Origin: an uncultured Bacilli bacterium
GTDB lineage: Bacteria; Bacillota_I; Bacilli_A; RF39; UBA660
DNA: 59,871 bases
Assembly (NCBI GenBank): GCA_947631155.1
Contig: CANRKG010000008.1
Coordinates: 1 to 59,871, forward strand
Direction of reading: 5' to 3'
The notes below the pieces were generated by a model. That model was not told where the DNA came from. It ran no database searches and worked only from the letters and a program-made list of their open reading frames with translations. Shown piece after piece: positions 9,313-17,590 of the stretch (within the stretch, counting starts at the first letter, position 1; the number at the start of each line of letters is the position of its first letter). A program made the position numbers and the translations under genes.

Positions 9313-9389
9313 GGCCTGTTGGTGAAGTGGCTTAACACACTGCCCTCTCAAGGCAGCATTCACGGATTCGAATTCCGTACAGGCTACCA
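9313..9389 (+). tRNA. tRNA-Glu (anticodon CTC)
   Basis: The acceptor stem is GGCCTGT/ACAGGCT (with one G-T pair), the anticodon stem CTGCC/GGCAG with loop CTCTCAA (anticodon CTC), and the T arm ACGGA/TCCGT with loop TTCGAAT. CCA is encoded. The overall form matches bacterial glutamate tRNA. It reads GAG, a rare codon here. It stands alone with its own terminator. Confidence 0.92.
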
Positions 9390-9399
9390 AATGAAATAG

Positions 9400-9426
9400 A
9401 AGTGATTGAAATAGTCACTTTTTTTA
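9400..9426 (+). terminator. Terminator after tRNA-Glu
   Basis: AAGTGA...TCACTT forms a hairpin around a short AT loop, followed directly by seven T. Confidence 0.75.
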
Positions 9427-9436
9427 TGGCTTACTA

Positions 9437-9466
9437 TTGACATATGACAACTTGTCATATTATAAT
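9437..9466 (+). promoter_or_regulatory. Autoregulated promoter with TetR operator in the spacer
   Basis: Consensus TTGACA (9437-9442) and TATAAT (9461-9466) have an 18-base spacer. The sequence ATATGACAACTTGTCATAT (9442-9460) is a perfect 9-1-9 inverted repeat that fills the spacer. A repressor bound there would block polymerase. The next gene encodes a TetR-family regulator, so this is its probable operator and the switch for the exporter operon. Confidence 0.85.
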
Positions 9467-9495
9467 GAAAAAGCATGGTTGAAAGGATGAATAAT

Positions 9496-10086
9496 ATGCC
9501 TAGTAGTACTTTCTTCAATTTAGAAAAAGAAAAACAAACCAAACTAATTTCTAATAGTTTAAAAGAATTTGCTAATAAGAAATATCATGAAGTATCTATC
9601 AATAAGATAATAGCTAATTCAAATATTCCTCGTGGTAGTTTTTATATGTACTTCAAAGATAAAGAAGATTTGTTTGAATATTTAATTGAACTTAACACTA
9701 AAGAAATAAATAAAATTATTAAAAATCTCTTAATTGCAAATAATGGTGATTTATATCATACTTTTAAAATGTTATTTGAAGAAATTACTAAAAAATATTA
9801 TAAAGAAGAAGCTATTGGTATTTTTAAGAATATTTTTATCTTTAAAAGTCTAAGAAATAAGCCAGTTGAAAATCCTCATCATGATCTTTTTTTAGATATA
9901 AAAGATAATATTAATACTAATAATTTAAAGAATGAATCTTTGGAATTTATATTTACCATGCTTATGCATAGTTTGTTTTTATCAATTGAAGAATTTTCTT
10001 TAACTAAAGATTATGAAAAAACTAAAAGAAAATATTTTCAAAAATTAGACATATTATGTTATGGAATATATAAGGAGGATAACTAA
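9496..10086 (+). CDS. TetR/AcrR-family repressor of the ABC exporter
   Basis: Residues 8-60 form the TetR helix-turn-helix domain, with the recognisable KIIANSNIPRGSFYMYFKDKEDLF block. The rest is a variable helical ligand-binding domain. I choose the ATG giving MPSSTFF, because GAAAGGATG lies 8 bases upstream. An ATG 21 bases earlier would fall almost at the transcription start. The product is 196 residues, a normal size. Its stop overlaps the start of the first exporter gene by one base. With the palindrome inside its own promoter, the gene very likely represses the whole operon until an exporter substrate binds. Confidence 0.9.
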   Translation: MPSSTFFNLEKEKQTKLISNSLKEFANKKYHEVSINKIIANSNIPRGSFYMYFKDKEDLFEYLIELNTKEINKIIKNLLIANNGDLYHTFKMLFEEITKKYYKEEAIGIFKNIFIFKSLRNKPVENPHHDLFLDIKDNINTNNLKNESLEFIFTMLMHSLFLSIEEFSLTKDYEKTKRKYFQKLDILCYGIYKEDN

Positions 10087-12263
10087 TGATTAAAATATTT
10101 AAATATTTAAAAAAATCGATTACATCAGTCATTATTATTATTTTACTTTTAATTGTTCAAGCTTGGTTAGATTTAACTTTGCCTGAATATACATCTAAAA
10201 TAATTAATGTTGGTGTTCAACAAAATGGTATTGAAAATGCCGCTATTACTGAAATAGGAGAAACGGAGTTAAATAAACTTACTCTTTTAATGTCAGATAA
10301 AGATAAAAATTATATTGAGAATAATTATAAAGTTACTAAAACGTATAAAAATGAGAAAATATATGAACTTGTAAAAGATGCTAATCAAGAAAAAGTAAGT
10401 AAAATTTTTGCTAAGCCTATGACGATTGTTAGTTTTTTTAATAGTGATAAGACTAAACAAAACAGTAATACTTCTAATGCAGTATCTTTTCCTAGTGATG
10501 TTGATATTTTTACAGCTTTACAGTTTGCCGATAGTACTCAAAAAGTAGAACTTTTAAAGACAATTAATAATAAGTTAAAAGACTATCCAGATACAATTAT
10601 TGATCAAGCTGCTGTTTCTTATGTAGTTAAGGAATATGAACGTATTGGGGTTGATACTGATAAATTACAAATTAACTACATAATTAAAGCAGGCTTAATT
10701 ATGATTCTAATTGCTTTAAGTGTGATGGTTAGTGGCATTTTAACAGTACTTGTTGGTTCTAGAATGGCTGCAACTTTATCTAAAAATTTACGTGAAAAAA
10801 CCTTTAAAAAAGTTGTTGGTTTTTCTAAAAATGAAATGAAAACTTATGGTGCAGCTTCTTTAATTACTCGAACTACAAATGATATTCAACAAGTTCAGAT
10901 GGTAATCGTCTTCTTATTTAGAGTAGTAATATATGCACCAATTATAGGGGTAGGTGGAGTAATAAAAGCTCTTCATACTAATTCTTCGATGACATATATT
11001 ATTGGTGTTGCTGTTGCGTCAATTTTATCTTTTGTTATTATTTTATTTGCCATTGCAATGCCAAAATTTACAAAAATTCAGAAGTTAATTGATAGATTAA
11101 ACTTGGTGACAAGAGAAATTCTTTCAGGGTTACCAGTAATTAGAGCTTTTTCTAATGAAAAACATGAAGAAGAACGTTTTGATGAAGCTAATAAAAATTT
11201 AACTAAAATCAATATTTTTGTTAATAGAACAATGAGTTTTATGATGCCAATTATGATGCTTATTATGAACTTTGTTTGTTTAGCCATTGTTTATAAGGGT
11301 GCTAAAGGTGTTGATTCTGGTTCAATGCAAGTTGGAGATATCCTAGCTTACATTCAATATACAATGCAAATAATCATGTCGTTCTTAATGATTTCTATGA
11401 TGTCAATTATGCTTCCTCGTGCGAATGTATCAGCTAAAAGAATTATGGAAGTTTTAGAAACAAAGGATACAATTTTAAATCCTAAAAATCCGCAACCATT
11501 TCAAAAAGATGTTCGTGGTAGAGTTGAATTTCATAATGTTTCTTTCCGTTATCCTGATGCTGATTATGATGTAATTACGGATATAAATCTTGTAGCTAAT
11601 CCTGGTGAAACAACAGCCTTTATTGGTTCAACTGGTTCTGGTAAATCTACTTTAATTAACTTAATTCCTCGTTTTTACGATGTTACAGGCGGTGAATTGT
11701 TAGTTGATGGTATTAATATTAAAAATGCTGATTTGAAGGAACTACGTAATAAGATTGGTTTTGTTCCACAAAAAGGTATTTTATTTACAGGTACGATTAA
11801 AGATAATATAAAATATGGTAATGAAAATATTTCTGATGCTAAAGTAAAACAAGCTTTAAAAATATCACAATCAGAAGAATTTGTATCTAAATTAAAAGAT
11901 AAAGAAAATTATCAAATTGCCCAAGGTGGGACTAATGTATCAGGAGGTCAAAAACAACGTCTTTCCATTGCTCGTGCCTTGGCAAAAGATCCAGATATTT
12001 ATATTTTTGATGATTCTTTTTCAGCACTAGATTTTAAAACTGATGCCAAACTTCGTAAAGAATTAAAAACTATTACTAAGAATAAAACCGTTTTAATAGT
12101 TGCTCAAAGAATTTCTACAATCATGAATGCTGATAAGATAGTTGTTTTAAATGAAGGTAATGTTGTGGGAATTGGTAAACATGCCGATTTACTAAAAAAT
12201 TGCCAAATCTATAAAGAAATAGCTTTATCTCAATTAAGTAAGGAGGAGTTAGAAAATGCCTAG
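10086..12263 (+). CDS. ABC exporter half-transporter, degenerate-site subunit
   Basis: The 725 residues hold an exporter membrane domain followed by an ATPase domain. Walker A is GSTGSGKST (near 513), the signature VSGGQ (near 618) and Walker B IYIFDDSF (near 639). The Walker B catalytic glutamate is replaced by aspartate, as in the non-canonical half of heterodimeric exporters such as BmrC or LmrC. A large insertion of about 150 residues between the first and second membrane helices (roughly 40-195) would form an extracellular domain, which is unusual for drug exporters. It overlaps the partner subunit by 8 bases. The substrate is probably a drug, peptide or lipid. Confidence 0.9.
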   Translation: MIKIFKYLKKSITSVIIIILLLIVQAWLDLTLPEYTSKIINVGVQQNGIENAAITEIGETELNKLTLLMSDKDKNYIENNYKVTKTYKNEKIYELVKDANQEKVSKIFAKPMTIVSFFNSDKTKQNSNTSNAVSFPSDVDIFTALQFADSTQKVELLKTINNKLKDYPDTIIDQAAVSYVVKEYERIGVDTDKLQINYIIKAGLIMILIALSVMVSGILTVLVGSRMAATLSKNLREKTFKKVVGFSKNEMKTYGAASLITRTTNDIQQVQMVIVFLFRVVIYAPIIGVGGVIKALHTNSSMTYIIGVAVASILSFVIILFAIAMPKFTKIQKLIDRLNLVTREILSGLPVIRAFSNEKHEEERFDEANKNLTKINIFVNRTMSFMMPIMMLIMNFVCLAIVYKGAKGVDSGSMQVGDILAYIQYTMQIIMSFLMISMMSIMLPRANVSAKRIMEVLETKDTILNPKNPQPFQKDVRGRVEFHNVSFRYPDADYDVITDINLVANPGETTAFIGSTGSGKSTLINLIPRFYDVTGGELLVDGINIKNADLKELRNKIGFVPQKGILFTGTIKDNIKYGNENISDAKVKQALKISQSEEFVSKLKDKENYQIAQGGTNVSGGQKQRLSIARALAKDPDIYIFDDSFSALDFKTDAKLRKELKTITKNKTVLIVAQRISTIMNADKIVVLNEGNVVGIGKHADLLKNCQIYKEIALSQLSKEELENA

Positions 12264-14064
12264 ACCACGTAGATCCATGCCATCAGAAAAAGCCAAAAAC
12301 TTTAAAAAGACGTTATTAGAACTTCTATCTTATTTAAAAGATTATAAATTACGTTTATCGTTTGTTTTAATCTTTTCGATTGCTTCAACTGTTTTTGTTA
12401 TTATCGGACCTAAAATTATGGGTAATATTACTACTGAAATTTTTAATGGTTTAATTAAAAAAATCTCTAATACTGGTGGTATTAACTTTAATTATATTGA
12501 AAAAACTACTGTGATTTTAATTGTTTTATATATTGCTAGTTCATTATTCGCTGCTATTCAAGGTATTATAATGACTGGTATTTCTAATGATATTTCTTAT
12601 AAACTTCGTAATAGTTTAAGTCAAAAGATAAATCGCTTACCAATGAAATTTTTTGATTCTAAAACGCATGGTGAAATTTTATCAATTGTAACTAATGATA
12701 TTGATACTTTAACTCAATGTCTAAATCAATCAATTACAGAAATTATAAGAGGTGTAGCAACTATTATTGGTGTTTTGATTATGATGATTTCTATTAATAT
12801 TCCTATGACAATAGTGACTATTTTAATTATTCCTTTCTGTATGTTAATCTTAAATAAAGTTATTGTTCGTTCTCAAAAATATTTTGTTATGCAACAAGAA
12901 TATCTTGGACATATAAATGGTCATGTTGAAGAAATATATGGTGGTCATGATATTGTTAAAGCGTTTAATGGTGAGAAAAAAGCCATTGCAACTTTTAGAG
13001 AATTAAATAAAACTTTATATCAGAGTGCTTGGAAATCTCAATTTTTAGCAACGACTATGCATCCGATAATGCAGTTTATTGGTAATCTTGGATATGTTGT
13101 CATTTCTATTTTAGGAGGATACATGGTTATCTTGGATAAAATTCAAGTGGGCGATATTCAATCATTTACCCAATATGTTCGTAATTTTACGCAGCAAATT
13201 AATCAATTATCTCAAGTTATGGCCAACGTTCAATCAGCTATTGCTGCTAGTGAAAGAGTGTTTAATTTCTTAAAATTAGAAGAAGAAGTTGATATCGTAG
13301 AAAATGCAGAGAAGATTGATAATATCGAAGGAAACATTGAATTTAAAAATGTTAAATTTGGTTATAATCCTAATAAAATTATTATTAATAATTTTTCAAC
13401 TAAAATAAAAAAAGGTCAAAAGATTGCTATTGTTGGTCCAACTGGGGCCGGAAAGACTACAATTGTTAAATTATTAATGCATTTTTATGAATTAAATAGT
13501 GGTAGTATCTTGATTGACAATAAAAACATTAATTCATTTAATCGTCATGAATTGCGTAAATTATTTGGTATGGTTTTACAAGATACGTGGCTATTTAATG
13601 GTACGATTAAAGAAAATATTAAATATGGTAAATTAGATGCAACTGATCAAGAAATTAAAGAAGCTTGTAAAACAGCCAGTGTTCATCACTTTATTAAAAC
13701 ACTTCCTAATGATTATAATATGGTATTAAATGAAGAAGCTGATAATATTTCTGGTGGACAAAAACAATTATTAACCATTGCTCGTGTTATTTTAGCTAAT
13801 CCAAAAATTCTAATCTTAGATGAAGCAACTTCAAGTGTTGATACGAGAACTGAAATTTTAATTCAACAGGCTATGGATAAATTAATGGAAAAAAGAACAA
13901 GTTTTATTATAGCTCATCGACTTTCAACTATTAAAAATGCTGATCTTATCTTAGTAATGGATAATGGTGATATTGTTGAACAAGGAACACATGAAGAATT
14001 ACTAAATAAAAACGGTTTTTATTCCAAGTTATATAATTCACAATTTGAAGTAGAAGAAAATTAA
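12256..14064 (+). CDS. ABC exporter half-transporter, catalytic-site subunit
   Basis: This 602-residue exporter has a membrane domain and an ATPase domain with Walker A GPTGAGKTT (near 394), signature ISGGQ (near 498), Walker B ILILDEATSSVD with the catalytic glutamate, and the switch histidine in IIAHRLST. It therefore supplies the active catalytic residues missing from its partner, and the two should form a heterodimeric exporter of the BmrCD/LmrCD kind. The start lies inside the end of the preceding gene with AAGGAGG just upstream. A weak hairpin and T-run (14075-14104) follows. Confidence 0.92.
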   Translation: MPRPRRSMPSEKAKNFKKTLLELLSYLKDYKLRLSFVLIFSIASTVFVIIGPKIMGNITTEIFNGLIKKISNTGGINFNYIEKTTVILIVLYIASSLFAAIQGIIMTGISNDISYKLRNSLSQKINRLPMKFFDSKTHGEILSIVTNDIDTLTQCLNQSITEIIRGVATIIGVLIMMISINIPMTIVTILIIPFCMLILNKVIVRSQKYFVMQQEYLGHINGHVEEIYGGHDIVKAFNGEKKAIATFRELNKTLYQSAWKSQFLATTMHPIMQFIGNLGYVVISILGGYMVILDKIQVGDIQSFTQYVRNFTQQINQLSQVMANVQSAIAASERVFNFLKLEEEVDIVENAEKIDNIEGNIEFKNVKFGYNPNKIIINNFSTKIKKGQKIAIVGPTGAGKTTIVKLLMHFYELNSGSILIDNKNINSFNRHELRKLFGMVLQDTWLFNGTIKENIKYGKLDATDQEIKEACKTASVHHFIKTLPNDYNMVLNEEADNISGGQKQLLTIARVILANPKILILDEATSSVDTRTEILIQQAMDKLMEKRTSFIIAHRLSTIKNADLILVMDNGDIVEQGTHEELLNKNGFYSKLYNSQFEVEEN

Positions 14065-14074
14065 TGTGTCAAAT

Positions 14075-14104
14075 AAGTAAATCTTAATTTAGGATTTACT
14101 TTTA
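14075..14104 (+). terminator. Terminator of the exporter operon (weak T-run)
   Basis: AAGTAAATC and GATTTACTT form a 9-bp stem around a 9-base loop. The T tract is short and interrupted by A, so termination may be partial. Confidence 0.5.
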
Positions 14105-14146
14105 TTGTGTTATAATTAATATATAAAATAGAAAGAAGGTAAAAAG

Positions 14147-15025
14147 ATGAGTAAAATAGTACATAGTAAATCGCAAATCTTAATTTCGTTTTTAATGTTA
14201 ACAATTGGATCGATTTTAGCAGCTTATGCTTTAGAAACATTTTTAATCCCAAATACAATCTTAGATGGAGGCGTAACTGGTATTTCAATTATAATATCAA
14301 AATTAACTGAAATTCCAATTAGTTTGTTAGTTTTAATTTTAAATATTCCTTTTATTTTTCTAGGTTATAAGAATATGGGAATGGGCTTTTTAATTAGAGC
14401 TATCTATTCAATGATTTTATTTTCTCTAGCGTTATCATATTTTGCTAATTTTGAAGAAATTACTAATCAAATTTTATTAGCGACAGTTTATGGGGGAGCT
14501 TTATTAGGTGTAGGAGTAGGGTTAGTAATTCATTTTGGTGGTTGCGTTGATGGAACAGAGTCAGTTTCCTTAGTTATTAGTAAAAAAACAGCTCTGTCTG
14601 TTGGTCAAGTTGTGTTAATATTTAATTTAATTATTTATACAGTAGCTGGAACTATATTTGGTATTGATAGAGCTTTATATTCACTACTTACATACTTTAT
14701 TACTTTTAAAGTAATAGATTTTGTAGCAGAAGGCCTAGAACAAGCAAAAGCAGCCTTAATTATTACTGATAAAGGAACTGATATGGCAGATGAAATATTT
14801 AAAAGATTAGGAAGAACCGTCACTAAAATTAAAGGTAAAGGTTTAATAACAGGGGAAAAAGAGGTTCTTTATTGTGTTATTACTAGAATTGAAGTTTATG
14901 AGCTAAAAAAAATCTGTCATGAAATGGATTGTAGTAGTTTTGTTACAGTATTAGAAGTTTCTGAAATAATTGGTGATCATATCAAAAATAATAAAATTAG
15001 GAAAAAGAAAATAGTGTCTAATTAG
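14147..15025 (+). CDS. YitT-family membrane protein (DUF161/DUF2179)
   Basis: The N-terminal two thirds of this 292-residue protein contain about five or six hydrophobic helices, with the family motif LDGGVTGISIIIS near residue 38 and a GGCVDGTESVSL segment near 125. The C-terminal part is the soluble DUF2179 domain, including GRTVTKIKGKG. Function in the family is not established; members are common and often multicopy in Bacilli. An AGAAGG ribosome site fixes the start. The gene has its own TATAAT-like -10 upstream (about 14109) and appears to be a single-gene unit. Confidence 0.9.
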   Translation: MSKIVHSKSQILISFLMLTIGSILAAYALETFLIPNTILDGGVTGISIIISKLTEIPISLLVLILNIPFIFLGYKNMGMGFLIRAIYSMILFSLALSYFANFEEITNQILLATVYGGALLGVGVGLVIHFGGCVDGTESVSLVISKKTALSVGQVVLIFNLIIYTVAGTIFGIDRALYSLLTYFITFKVIDFVAEGLEQAKAALIITDKGTDMADEIFKRLGRTVTKIKGKGLITGEKEVLYCVITRIEVYELKKICHEMDCSSFVTVLEVSEIIGDHIKNNKIRKKKIVSN

Positions 15026-15045
15026 TAAATGATTTTATTGATAAA

Positions 15046-15074
15046 TTGAACATTTTTTATAATTATGATATAGT
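15046..15074 (+). promoter_or_regulatory. Promoter of the MBL-fold hydrolase gene
   Basis: TTGAAC (15046-15051) and TATAGT (15069-15074) have a 17-base spacer. The start codon is only about 16 bases from the -10, so the mRNA begins practically at its ribosome site (GGTGATAAT). Confidence 0.55.
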
Positions 15075-15089
15075 ATAGTTGGTGATAAT

Positions 15090-15617
15090 ATGGAAGTAAA
15101 TACAGTAGTTGTTGGTTCCTTAGAAGAGAATTGTTATGTCTTAACTAAGAATAATACTTGTTTAGTAATAGATCCAGGTGATGATTATTCAAAAATAAAA
15201 GAAGTAATCAAAGATAATAAAGTTTTAGGGGTATTAATTACTCATGCCCATTTTGATCATGTAGGTGCTTTACGATATTTTTTATCAAAACGTGGAGTTA
15301 AAATTTTTAAAAAAAGTAATGTGAATGAACAAGAATATGCAATAGGCGACTTTAAGTTTAAATGTATATATACACCAGGTCATTCTAGTGACTCTATAAC
15401 TTTCTACTTTGAAGAAATTAATACTATGTTTGTAGGAGATTTTATATTTAAAGGAAATATAGGAAGATGTGATTTACCAACAGGGAGTATAAAAGAAATG
15501 GAAAACAGTATCGAAAAAATTAAGAAATATGATGATAGTATAAAAATATATAATGGACATGGAGAACCAACAACTCTGAAAGCTGAGAAAAAGTATAATC
15601 CATATTTTATAAAGTAG
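15090..15617 (+). CDS. MBL-fold metallo-hydrolase (glyoxalase II-like)
   Basis: The metal-binding motif THAHFDHVG begins near residue 50, with further ligands in PGHSSDS (near 97), VGDFIF (near 116) and a terminal NGHGEPT. This set of His and Asp residues is complete for a dinuclear zinc site. At 175 residues it is the short YcbL-like form without the glutathione-binding C-terminal domain of true glyoxalase II. It is probably a cytosolic thioester or ester hydrolase of unknown substrate. It is followed after 8 bases by a small membrane protein gene. Confidence 0.88.
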   Translation: MEVNTVVVGSLEENCYVLTKNNTCLVIDPGDDYSKIKEVIKDNKVLGVLITHAHFDHVGALRYFLSKRGVKIFKKSNVNEQEYAIGDFKFKCIYTPGHSSDSITFYFEEINTMFVGDFIFKGNIGRCDLPTGSIKEMENSIEKIKKYDDSIKIYNGHGEPTTLKAEKKYNPYFIK

Positions 15618-15625
15618 GTGGTAAA

Positions 15626-15940
15626 ATGTATATTGATTTAGTTGTTTTAATTATTTTAATGGTAGTAGTTATTATGTTTTTTAAACGTTTTTCTTCATTT
15701 GTTTTCTTTATTGCCATATTTGATATCTTATTAAGAATATTAACCTTTATTAAAAATAATATTGGTCTACCTGATGTATCAGCTTTAATTGGTAAATATG
15801 TTCCAACTGGAATACTAGGTATTATTGATAGATATTCATCAGGAACATTTCAAATAATTCTTAATTGGGCTTATGTTATTATTATGTCAATATTCCTATT
15901 TTATATCTGTAGAATATTTTTTAAGAAAAAGAAAATATAA
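15626..15940 (+). CDS. Small integral membrane protein
   Basis: The 104-residue protein has three hydrophobic stretches (about 3-22, 24-42 and 78-98) and a basic C-terminus (FFKKKKI). It has no motif that I can name; a loose similarity to CvpA-type small membrane proteins is possible but weak. It begins 8 bases after the MBL hydrolase gene with a GTAGGTGG ribosome site, and its stop lies at a strong terminator that separates it from spoIIGA. Confidence 0.6.
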   Translation: MYIDLVVLIILMVVVIMFFKRFSSFVFFIAIFDILLRILTFIKNNIGLPDVSALIGKYVPTGILGIIDRYSSGTFQIILNWAYVIIMSIFLFYICRIFFKKKKI

Positions 15941-15963
15941 AACGACAATTAAGTCGTTTTTTT
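15939..15963 (+). terminator. Terminator before spoIIGA
   Basis: AAAACGAC and GTCGTTTT form an 8-bp stem around AATTAA, with the T-run continuing for seven bases. Confidence 0.85.
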
Positions 15964-15989
15964 ATTGTTATAGTAATTATGGTGATATC

Positions 15990-16766
15990 ATGAAAATATA
16001 TTTAGACTTAGTATTACTTATCAATTTTTTCTTTGATTTTATACTGCTGTTTGGTGTTAAATACCTCTTAAAAAAAAGAACTAAATTAATAAGACTTATC
16101 ATAGGTAGTTTAATAGGTAGTTGTAGTATTTTGTTTTTATTTATTCCACTTAATAATATTTCACTTTTTATTTTAAAAATAATTATTAGTATATTAATGA
16201 TCACAGCGACTTTTGGTGCAAAGAATTTTTTGAAAACTTATCTTTATTTTTATGTTCTAAGTATTTTTTTAGGAGGAATTATGTATTTTATAAACGATAC
16301 ATTTAGTTATAAGAATCAAGGACTTGTGTTTTTCTCTAATGGACTTAGTATTAATTTTATAGTTATGATAATTATTAGTCCATTAGTTTTATATTTTTAT
16401 ATAAAAGATAAGAAAAATTATGAAACAAGTAAAAATAATTATTATCAAGTAGATATTTATATTAACAGTAAAAAGTATTGTTTAACTGGGTATTTGGATA
16501 CTGGTAATATTTTAAAAGATCCTTATAAAAAAAGACCTGTAATTATTGTTAATCATGAGAAATTATCGTTTGCTAATAAAAAGAAAATTTTAGTTCCATA
16601 TCAAACTATAACTAATCAAGGTTTAATGACCTGTATAAAGCCAGATAAAGTAGTGATAGATGATAGAGAAATATATAATTGTTTGATTGGGAAAAGTGAT
16701 AATAAGTTTAATTTAAATGATAGTGATTGTATATTACCAAATAAATTTAAGGAGGAATTATCATGA
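15990..16766 (+). CDS. spoIIGA: Sporulation sigma-E processing peptidase SpoIIGA
   Basis: SpoIIGA is a membrane-bound aspartic protease that cleaves the pro-sequence of sigma-E in the mother cell after asymmetric division. The N-terminal half has about five hydrophobic helices, and the soluble half carries GYLDTGNILKDP near residue 167, the aspartic protease motif with the LDTGN form typical of SpoIIGA. I start at the ATG giving MKIYLDLVLL, which has GGTGAT upstream; an upstream in-frame start would add 39 implausible residues across the terminator. The product is 258 residues, slightly short for the family. Its stop overlaps the sigE start (ATGA), which is the classic arrangement. Confidence 0.9.
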   Translation: MKIYLDLVLLINFFFDFILLFGVKYLLKKRTKLIRLIIGSLIGSCSILFLFIPLNNISLFILKIIISILMITATFGAKNFLKTYLYFYVLSIFLGGIMYFINDTFSYKNQGLVFFSNGLSINFIVMIIISPLVLYFYIKDKKNYETSKNNYYQVDIYINSKKYCLTGYLDTGNILKDPYKKRPVIIVNHEKLSFANKKKILVPYQTITNQGLMTCIKPDKVVIDDREIYNCLIGKSDNKFNLNDSDCILPNKFKEELS

Positions 16767-17455
16767 GAAAAATAGTTGAATTAATTAAAAGAATATTTGT
16801 TAAAGTAGGTAGAGTTTTTTATGTAGGAGCTACTGATATTTTGCCAGAACCATTATCTCACGAAAAAGAAGATTATTATTTATCTTTATTTGAAGATGGG
16901 GATATGAAAGCTAGAGATATATTAATAGAACATAACTTAAGATTGGTAGTGTTTCTTGCTAAAAAATATGAAAATACTAACGTTGATTTAGAGGATTTAG
17001 TTAGTATAGGAACTATTGGGTTAATTAAAGGAATTAATACTTTTTCAAGAAATAAAAATATTAAACTAGCTACTTATGCTTCACGTTGTATTGATAATGA
17101 GATTCTAATGTTTTTAAGAAAAACAAAAAGATTAAAAACTGAAGTTAGTATTGATGCTTCACTATCGTATGATTCAGAAGGAAATGAATTACATTTAGAA
17201 GATGTATTAGGTACTGATAAAGATATTGTGACTCGTGGAATTGAAGAAGATCAAGATAAAAAATTAATGATTAATGAAGTAATGAGATTAAATCCTAGAG
17301 ATAGAGATATTATTATTTTACGATATGGTTTATTAGGTCAAAAAGAAATGACCCAAAAAGAAGTTGCTAAAAAATTAGGAATTAGTCAATCTTATATTTC
17401 TAGGATTGAAAAAAAAGTAATAAAACGTTTAAAAACACTTGTAAATTATACATAA
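16763..17455 (+). CDS. sigE: RNA polymerase sporulation sigma factor SigE
   Basis: The 230-residue protein has sigma-70 region 2 (HNLRLVVFLAKKYENTNVDLEDL, FATYASRCIDNEILMFLR-like block) and region 4 with a terminal helix-turn-helix (EVAKKLGISQSYISRIEKK). The N-terminal extension before region 2 is the site where SpoIIGA would cut to release active sigma-E. It is directly coupled to spoIIGA. In Bacillus the pair is followed by sigG; here ppdK follows instead. The presence of this pair shows that the organism or a recent ancestor sporulates. Confidence 0.92.
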   Translation: MRKIVELIKRIFVKVGRVFYVGATDILPEPLSHEKEDYYLSLFEDGDMKARDILIEHNLRLVVFLAKKYENTNVDLEDLVSIGTIGLIKGINTFSRNKNIKLATYASRCIDNEILMFLRKTKRLKTEVSIDASLSYDSEGNELHLEDVLGTDKDIVTRGIEEDQDKKLMINEVMRLNPRDRDIIILRYGLLGQKEMTQKEVAKKLGISQSYISRIEKKVIKRLKTLVNYT

Positions 17456-17467
17456 TTCCTTTATAAT
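17439..17467 (+). promoter_or_regulatory. Promoter of ppdK
   Basis: TTGTAA (17439-17444, inside the end of sigE) and TATAAT (17462-17467) are 17 bases apart, giving transcription from about 17474. Confidence 0.65.
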
Positions 17468-17473
17468 TAGTCA

Positions 17474-17590
17474 TGGTGGGGAGAGTTAATTGGTATATTT
17501 TGATTATAGATACCATAAATTGAAAAGAATCCCTATTAACTATGTGTTTTCACAAAATCAAAAAGTTATGGAAAGGAAGTAGAAAAACAT
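17474..17590 (+). promoter_or_regulatory. Structured 5' leader of ppdK
   Basis: The leader is about 117 bases. AGTTAAT (17484-17490) pairs with ATTAACT (17535-17541), enclosing TGGTAT (17491-17496) paired with ATACCA (17510-17515). GGGG at 17478-17481 could instead meet CCC at 17531-17533, giving a mutually exclusive or pseudoknotted fold. I cannot match it to a riboswitch class that I know. A GAAAGGAAG ribosome site lies just before the start. It could be an RNA control element, but no terminator-like alternative fold is evident. Confidence 0.4.

Noticed and set aside
17474-17590. Known riboswitch or T-box in the ppdK leader
   Set aside because: I found no T-box sequence, purine, SAM, preQ1, ZTP or glycine-type conserved core. 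It is kept only as an unassigned structured leader.
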